Assembly (NCBI GenBank): GCA_014084085.1
Contig: NPFB01000019.1
Coordinates: forward strand, 225,347-289,346
Reading direction: 5' to 3'
Source: Hondaea fermentalgiana
Lineage: Eukaryota; Sar; Bigyra; Thraustochytrida; Thraustochytriidae
Length of the DNA stretch: 64,000 nt
Numbering within the stretch: position 1 is the first letter of the stretch; every line of letters starts with the position of its first letter. The notes beneath the pieces were generated by a model. It was given only the letters and a program-made list of their open reading frames with translations. It was not told the origin of the DNA and ran no database searches. Positions 58,177 to 64,000 of this stretch are shown here, in pieces. Made by a program: the position numbers and the translations under genes.

Positions 58177-58929
58177 TTACACGAGGCCATACGCAACGAG
58201 CACCCGGGGCGGTGTACCACCCTGTTCGAGAAACAGGCTCACGTCACGCGGAACGCGGTCACGCTTTTTGAAAAAAGGAGTCAAGATCGAATGAACGTGG
58301 CTTTTGCGATTCACGATGAGCAAAACGATTTCATCGTCAATGCGCGCAAGCGATTGCGCAATAATGAAATTGATAAAAATCTCCGTGGGTGTCGTAGAGG
58401 TGATCACGAAAAGTACGGCAAAAAAGGGCAACGTGACTGTCTGCACCACGTCCACCAGGACCAGTAGCTGATGCACTCCCTTGCGTACTTGACCAAGGGA
58501 TCCCAAAAGTCTTGCTGGAAGTTTGAGCAATGCGACGATAACGCCACCATACACTCGCCAAGACGACCCATTAAAGTAGACTTTGCCCATCTCGTTCACG
58601 GCCAAAACCTCACCTCGTCGGCCAACGAGAACTTCAGACTTGCCTTCGAGGACAGCGAGCAGCGTTGCGTTGACCATGAATGCCTCGTTCAGGTACGGCA
58701 GGAGAAATAGCGCGGCCGCTCCGGCCATAAAATACCTGAAAATGCACAAGGAGAGCTCCATGTCTGCGATGCATGTCCACTGCGTGTCGCGAACTTCATA
58801 CACGTACCATGACATCAATCCGAGCATGATCAAGTTCACGAACCCTTTTAGCACGACTCCCTCCACGCGGATGTGCGAGCTCCATAGCTGCGCATCGCCG
58901 ACCTTGCGGCCATCATCCACCTCGTCCAT
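58177..58929 (-). CDS. Multi-pass membrane protein of unknown family
   Basis: ATG 58929 gives 250 residues; the open frame extends to a GTG at 59004. Hydrophobic segments are VVLKGFVNLIMLGLMSWYVY, CIFRYFMAGAAALFLLPYLN, a weaker VYGGVIVALLKLPARLL, and LLVLVDVVQTVTLPFFAVL, followed by IFINFIIAQSLARIDDEIVL. The last of these contains the charged pair Arg-Ile-Asp-Asp-Glu. There is no signal peptide. I do not recognise the family, but the layout is that of a small plasma-membrane or ER protein. It converges with the phosphatase, with only 171 bp between the two stops. Confidence 0.75.
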   Translation of the reverse strand: MDEVDDGRKVGDAQLWSSHIRVEGVVLKGFVNLIMLGLMSWYVYEVRDTQWTCIADMELSLCIFRYFMAGAAALFLLPYLNEAFMVNATLLAVLEGKSEVLVGRRGEVLAVNEMGKVYFNGSSWRVYGGVIVALLKLPARLLGSLGQVRKGVHQLLVLVDVVQTVTLPFFAVLFVITSTTPTEIFINFIIAQSLARIDDEIVLLIVNRKSHVHSILTPFFKKRDRVPRDVSLFLEQGGTPPRVLVAYGLV

Positions 58930-59587
58930 GGTTGCAGCGCACGAGGCTGTAGGCCTTTCGCGTTTGCAAGTTGTGTTGCTTTGGGCAGCATTTCCAGCGT
59001 GCACGTGCTTCTCTTTCTTACTTCACCCAGAAAGTCTGAATATCCAAGTCTGGTAAGCGCAAATAGTACTACTAGGCCGGATCTCAAGTGACTTCCTCCA
59101 GTAGAGACCTCTCACATGGTGGATTAGTGAACCTGGTTACAGGACTAGTTGGCAAAAAGGGAGGCGCGCGGAGAAGCAGAACTTAGGAGCGCACGCGGTG
59201 GCTGAGAGTCGCACGGCAATGGAGAGAACGATGGTCAAACGTGTGGCTCTGGCATTGTGCGCACCTGAACTGGGGAGGACGGACATTATTCTGAAACCAA
59301 GAAATTTGATTCAGGTAAAGAAGAAATGTAAAGGAAAAACAGGTGCGGTCACTGGAGCAAAGAGGTGAGCAGCGCGAGTCCTTCCGTCGCAAATCGTGCC
59401 TGACGTCCACAAGCCTTGCAAAGATTGCGCGCAGGATGTCTCGAACATCAAGCACAAAAGCGAGCCGCAACCTCTGTCATTGGTGCTAGTCTGCAAAATT
59501 AGACTTTCGTCAGTCGTCGTCATCATGATCTCCCTGCAACCGTGGATTTTTAATTTTTTTTCACAGGAGGCACCAAGTGCTCGAGCG
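58930..59587. other. Intergenic upstream of the minus-strand membrane protein
   Basis: No gene recognised. The part next to 58930 should hold its promoter. Confidence 0.45.
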
Positions 59588-60430
59588 CACGTCTAGGTTC
59601 TACGCGTCACCGTGTCGCAGTACGACGGCGAGCTCGACCGGTACAGTGCGCGCGTGGTGCTCGAGGTCACCTTGGTCGAGAGATACAATAGTGTTGCACA
59701 TGCTGATGCGCACTCCATACAACTTATAACTAAGGCCAGAGCCTCCGAAGGAAGGTCTTCGTTTTGTCGTGGCGCTTACGCCAGGCGTAGAAGATATGGG
59801 ATGCTGCCGGCGAAGCAGCAAGGTAGAGGTGGCCTCGTAAAGAAAAGTTATTCACAGCACCTTTTCTCTCTTTTTCCATTTTGAGAGATTCGAGAACCGT
59901 TGCTTCAGAGACGTAAAATGCTTCGGCTCGGCCCGATATTTGCGACGGCTTGGTCTGATATGTAGGGTTTGCACAAGTCAACATTAACGTGCCTCCTGGT
60001 GTCAGGGTGATGGCAACCTCATCATGACTGAACGAGGTAATTGAGCTAATGTTGTCGCTGGCATTGAAATGTCTACGAGGTTGGCGTCATGTTGTCCATA
60101 CCGTCCAGCCGTGGTGGCGTCATTGTTTATCCTTGATAGTCACTCTCGGGAGAAATACAAAGACTTTATCCTTCATTGCACAAGTTGTGCGTGCGTTGTC
60201 GTTGGCAAAGAAATGTCCAACGCGAGTGTTTTCTTGACACCTGACTAGGTTCTGCTCATACTGTTTCCTAGTCTTGGTGCTTTTGTGAGCTGCTGCAATT
60301 GTCTGCAGACAAGCCCTTCTGGACACTCGACTTTGTGTTTCAAGAAGAATTGCTTGATCGCAGCGCAAATATGATGGCCCACTTTGTCGCCTTTGAATGT
60401 TACTGCAACAACTTATCCCGACAAGGCGTC
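59588..60430 (-). pseudogene. Possible decayed coding sequence, minus strand
   Basis: Several minus-strand stretches look coding but lie in different frames separated by stops. About 60420-60260 reads VAVTFKGDKVGHHICAAIKQ and FLKHKVECPEGLVCRQLQQL. About 60060-59760 reads ITSFSHDEVAITLTPGGTLM and AEAFYVSEATVLESLKMEKE. About 59770-59602 reads GLSYKLYGVRISMCNTIVS and LDQGDLEHHARTVPVELAVV. A 45-bp segment with the word ATTTC-x2-TGCCA-x-CGACAAC occurs twice about 147 bp apart (near 60036-60078 and 60184-60226 on plus). A multi-exon gene is the alternative. No family identified. Confidence 0.3.
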
Positions 60431-60972
60431 AATCGTAAATGCCCGAAATAGAGCACAACGAAGCAGCCAGCTCGAGTCTTGAGAGGAGCAGAAACGAAAA
60501 CAGAGCGCGTGTGAGGGTGTGGAAGGAGTCTTGACAGCTTTCGCAGCGTTCCGTTGTTCCGTCGTTCCGTTTTGGCAGTAAATCAACCTCTCAACGCTCG
60601 ATCACATCATCATGAACAGCCCCCATCAAAGAACTGGTGAAACGACTACTTCTTCAGGCCATTCGTCTGGCTGACATGCCGACCCAGGTTGAAACGGTCC
60701 TTGATCCTCGCCTCGAATCCTCTCCTTTGTCCCCGGCAAGTTGCTGATTGTTGACGGTAGAATCAGTGCGGATCTCGCTCTCCAGCGCGCCAAAACCCGC
60801 AGGGGCAGGCAGGTCCCCGCCGCGTCCCAAATCTGATGCACGAGGTGGCCTAACAAGCCTTAGCCATGGATTGGCCACTGGCCGGTGAGGTTCCGCCGGT
60901 ACGTAACCTCATCCGTCGTCAGGTTTTGACCTGACCGCCCCTCACGCGTGGTGGGGGAGGTGAATAGAATCT

Positions 60973-61005
<33 letters not shown>
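60973..61005. repeat. (CTTG)n microsatellite
   Basis: About eight uninterrupted CTTG units. Confidence 0.95.
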
Positions 61006-61006
<1 letters not shown>

Positions 61007-62820
61007 CTCTCGCTCTCTGGCTCGACCTCGGTGGCGCATCTTTGCCCTCCTGCCACCCATGGTGGGTGGGGCGGCGCGCATGGCCGCGGCAGGCTCGGAC
61101 ATGCCGACGGTGCCATTCACGGCGTCTTGTTGGTTGGTCGAGAGAGAAAGGCGGAAGATGCGGTTCCAGCCAAGGAAAAGGAAGGAAGAGCGCGCGCGGT
61201 ACGGGCCGGCCGCGGCTACCTGAGTTGGCTGTCCGCTTTAACACCGTGACGTTGAGCGAGACGAATGAACGGGTGGCTGTGGCTTGGGCCAGGTAGCTTG
61301 CTATGCTAGCCAGCCACCATGGCCAGCCAGCTGTGCATCTTACCCAACCTCGGCAGCGCCTTACGTTACGTTGGAATGTGTCCCATGCAGCGGTGCGGCG
61401 CAGTGCGGTGTAGGCCGGTCTGTGCCGTGAGAAGACGATTATCACAAGATAGAGGAAAACACAGGTTTCAGCCGCCCGATCTCGACCACGAAAGACTCGC
61501 GCGTGACCGCGGTTCTTGCCTTTTGTTGCCTTCAACTTGCCTTCATTGTCTGTCAAGTTTGTCTTGGCGACCACGAGGACCCCGTCGCTAGGGTTGGCCG
61601 GATGCTTGGCTGGCTGTGGCCGGCAGCGATTGCGAAGCTCGACTCGAGACCGATGGCGGCCCCGCCTGCGGCTTTACCCGGGCGGACATCCCGCTCGTTG
61701 CGTCCTTCTTCGCCTCCCCGCCGCAGCCGATCTCCAAAGCTGCCGCGGGTTGGCGCAGTTTGTTGCAGTTGCGTGCGGCACGGCCACGCGAGCCCTGCGT
61801 TCCTCCCTCCCTCCCTCGGGCCACCGGCGGCAGCGGCAGCGGCAGCGGCACGGGTGGCGGGGCGAAGATACGGCCGGTGAGCAACCCGGCACGCCACGCG
61901 AGCCCAGCTTGTTTTTTGACGGTAGAAGAGCGAAGACGGCGGAGGAAAAGCGACCGGCGGGGGCAGACCACCTTAACGCCAAGGGCACGACGGAACGCGC
62001 CTAGAGTGCGAGTTAAGGCGATAGGAAAACACAGCCCGCAGGCACTGGCCACAGGAAAAACTGCCGCACTGGCTTCGCTTGCATTGCTTTGCATTGCTTG
62101 GCTTCGCATGGTCTTGCCATCGCTTGCATACATTGCTCTTCTTGCACGGCTTGCATCGCTTTGCATTGCTTGCTTGCATGATTTGCTTTGCATGCATTCG
62201 TTTCGCGAGGACGCTGGTGCTGTATACGTACGTATACGTCCTTGAATGGGCGCGGCTGTCGGTCTCGGAGGGTCGGTCAGTCGGCAGGCCGTACGCTGGC
62301 GGCAGCGGAAGCGGAGGCGGGAGATGGTGGAGGTTTCGTTTCGTCTCCCTCCGCACCGCAGGTATGTGCAGTTAGTTGTTGGTTGTGGGTTGATGAGACT
62401 TAAGAGGAGACGAAGCGAAGATTGGAGATTCCGCCACGTTCTCTGTCTCGACTTGACTCGACTTGACTAGCGCGTGCGTACGGGAGGGAGGGAGGAATCG
62501 AGACGGCCCAGCGCGTTTCCCGCCGGCAGCATCGGAGATGCACGCCGCTGCGCTGCTGTCGCCACCGCAACTTCAACGGGCGGCGATTCCAAGGCAACCA
62601 ACGGCAGGAGGCGAGGCGGAGGCGCGCGTCCTCCCTCGCAGTCCCCCGGTCTCGGCCTCGCGGGCGCCGCGAGGAGCATCGAGAAGCAAGGGTTTCTGCG
62701 CGCGGGTGTGGACTCGCGCAGGTTTGCAAACCCGGCGCCAGCAGCAGCGGCAGCAGCAGCAGAAGAGGGAGGAGGAAAACACAGCCGCGGCGGAGCAAAA
62801 CACAGCGCGTCCCAGGAAGG

Positions 62821-62890
62821 CGATTTGAATCGCGATTCGAATCGCGATTCGAATCGCGATTCGAATCGAGAAGAAAGGCGATTTGAATCG
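62821..62890. repeat. Tandem 12-bp palindrome CGATTCGAATCG
   Basis: Four perfectly contiguous 12-mers (62821-62868): one CGATTTGAATCG followed by three CGATTCGAATCG. After a 10-bp spacer a fifth copy (CGATTTGAATCG, 62879-62890) occurs. CGATTCGAATCG is its own reverse complement. Confidence 0.95.
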
Positions 62891-62925
62891 GAAAGGCGCG
62901 CGGGGCTGCGCGGCAGACACGCAAC

Positions 62926-62990
62926 GCAAGGCAAGGCAAGGCAAGGCGCGGCAAGGCAAGGCGAGGCGACGCAAGGCGAGGCAAGGCGAG
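62926..62990. repeat. AAGGC/GAGGC pentanucleotide repeats
   Basis: Runs of CAAGG and CGAGG units upstream of the right-edge gene. Confidence 0.85.
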
Positions 62991-63549
62991 GCGAGCGAGG
63001 AGCGCGCGGCGTGGACGGGGAGGAAGACGCCGAGGAGCAGCGGGGGCGAGAAGACCGGGAGTGTTTCGCGTCGCGACGCGAGAAAGGCGAGGAGGTTTCT
63101 TTGTGTCCCTCTCCCTGTTTGATTGCTTGTTTCTTTGTTTCTTTCTTCTCTCGCGCGCGCACTCGCCGCGCTCGCTCGGTGTGGTTGTCGCCGGCCGAGC
63201 TCAGCTTGCCCGGCAGGGAGGAGTCAAGAACCGTGTCGCCAAGCGCACCGGCCGGCGGGAGCTCCACGTCCGCCGACAAAGAAGCAGCGAAGAGCAGAGC
63301 AGAGCAGAGCAGAGCGTGATCGCCGGGACCGCGCGCAGAACTCGCGCCGAGAGAGCCGAAAGGCAGCTTCTACGAGTACTGGCTAGCGACGAGCTAGCCG
63401 TAGCTCGCTGGAGACAGGCGGGGAAAAGGTGAGCGGAAGAGGACCCGGAGCCGAGTGGGCAGTGGGACGCAAGAGGAAAGAAGCAAAAGCGCAAAGCGCC
63501 AGCGAAAGAAAGCGGAGCGGCGAGGCGGAAAGGAGACCAAGCAAGGAGG

Positions 63550-64000
63550 ATGCTCGCGTACCTCGGGCGCACGCAGGACGAGGCAGGGACCGCGCCCGCG
63601 GCGCGGCGCGTGGTCGCCTACGCTGCGTATGAGGCCACCGTGGCGCGCGTCGCGCAGAAAATCAAGGCCGAGGTCCTCGTCCCGCTCTTCGGGAACCGCG
63701 CCGGCATCCCCGCCGAACTCGGCGTCTTCATGCTGCAGTTCCTCAGCGCAAAGGACCTCGGGAACCTTGCGCAGGTGAGCACGGAACTCAAGGAGGTCGT
63801 CGACCACGTCTGCGAGGAACAGCTTCGCTGCGTGCTCGCACTGGACGGAGAGAGTGAAATTCAAAGTCTGCCCATCGCGGCCCATTTCCTCGAGCGCCCG
63901 CGCGGCTTTGGCGTCCCCTCCGTGACTCGTCTCCTGCACATTCTGTGCAACAGCAGACAGGAGACATACGCCACCACCCTCACCTGCGGCGAAGGTCACA
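63550..64000 (+). CDS. Partial F-box / RCC1-like protein (runs off right edge)
   Basis: ATG 63550 opens a frame with no stop to the window end (150 residues). Residues about 57-100 resemble an F-box: IPAELGVFMLQFLSAKDLGN followed by LAQVSTELKEVVDHVCEEQL (the pattern L..E...iL.fL...dL..la.vs..l). The last residues, TTLTCGEGH, match the start of the RCC1 repeat signature (hydrophobic, two small residues, G-x-x-H). F-box proteins select substrates for SCF ubiquitin ligases, and RCC1-type propellers can bind them. Codon use is very GC-rich, with C or G in nearly every third position. The C-terminus is missing, so the RCC1 assignment is tentative. Confidence 0.7.
   Translation, partial: MLAYLGRTQDEAGTAPAARRVVAYAAYEATVARVAQKIKAEVLVPLFGNRAGIPAELGVFMLQFLSAKDLGNLAQVSTELKEVVDHVCEEQLRCVLALDGESEIQSLPIAAHFLERPRGFGVPSVTRLLHILCNSRQETYATTLTCGEGH

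Larger units (their letters stand above)
60431..63549. other. Gene-poor, repeat-rich region before the right-edge gene
   Basis: No supported gene. Contains a CTTG array (60973-61005), a TTGCATTGC-rich stretch (about 62070-62200), the 12-bp palindrome array (62821-62890), AAGGC pentamers (about 62926-62990) and AGAGC pentamers (about 63289-63315). Long Arg/Ala/Ser-rich frames on both strands between 62460 and 63430 follow the repeats and are not believed. Confidence 0.5.

Noticed and set aside
62823..62870. TTCGAATC words as tRNA B-boxes
   Set aside because: They are units of the 12-bp palindrome array; no A-box, cloverleaf stems or acceptor pairing. No tRNA was found anywhere in the window.
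62467..63319. Long Arg/Ser-rich frames on both strands, including an (Asp-Ser-Asn-Arg)n run
   Set aside because: The repeats in the protein simply translate the 12-bp palindrome array and pentamer repeats.

Overview
The window looks like nuclear DNA of a GC-rich, gene-dense unicellular eukaryote, most probably a marine stramenopile close to the thraustochytrids (Aurantiochytrium/Schizochytrium/Hondaea group). This placement is inference. It rests on a eukaryotic gene set (COP9 signalosome, GLE1, DNA ligase I, eL30, ATP23, MPV17, site-2 protease), long and mostly intronless reading frames with an occasional GT-AG intron of about 90-470 nt, a ciliary protein, several secreted sulfatases suited to sulfated marine polysaccharide, and intergenic DNA full of CTG, CTGG, GATC and GA simple repeats. 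I found no tRNA, rRNA, CRISPR array or intact transposon. There is one assembly gap of exactly 100 N (27419-27518).

Layout. 1-4394: a partial minus-strand coiled-coil protein of unknown family, then a 1153-residue minus-strand protein with a Cys/His-rich N-terminus, a bipartite nuclear-localisation-like motif and two C-terminal membrane segments. 7410-11583: eL30 (two exons) and a calcyphosin/DM10 ciliary protein, both on plus. 12211-25999: three secreted iduronate-2-sulfatase-like genes (two minus, one plus), with GLE1 between them and a secreted laminin-B-domain protein at the end. 27365-32361: a 5 kb gene with two kinase-like domains that both lack catalytic residues. 32739-39311: ATP23, DNA ligase I and a double VOC/glyoxalase-fold protein. 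39312-45906: an ankyrin-TPR-J-domain fusion, CSN2, a short orphan 3' exon and an Hv1-type voltage-gated proton channel. 45907-52960: about 7 kb with no convincing gene. 52961-58929: MPV17/PMP22 family, site-2 protease, purple acid phosphatase and an unrecognised membrane protein. 58930-63549: gene-poor DNA with decayed coding remnants and repeats. 63550-64000: start of an F-box/RCC1-like gene that runs off the right edge.

The genes do not form an operon-like pathway; most are unrelated housekeeping genes. Two associations deserve attention. The three sulfatases and the laminin-B protein form a loose secretome cluster. The membrane-anchored protein with a nuclear-localisation motif and the site-2 protease would fit a regulated-proteolysis pair, although they lie 50 kb apart and the link is speculative. 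A roughly 20-bp element (CGCAAGT-N2-RGAAY-N-GCGC type) recurs in clusters in three intergenic regions and may be an uncharacterised promoter element.

Starts were set at the first plausible ATG. Several of the longest open frames begin upstream at GTG or TTG and were trimmed.
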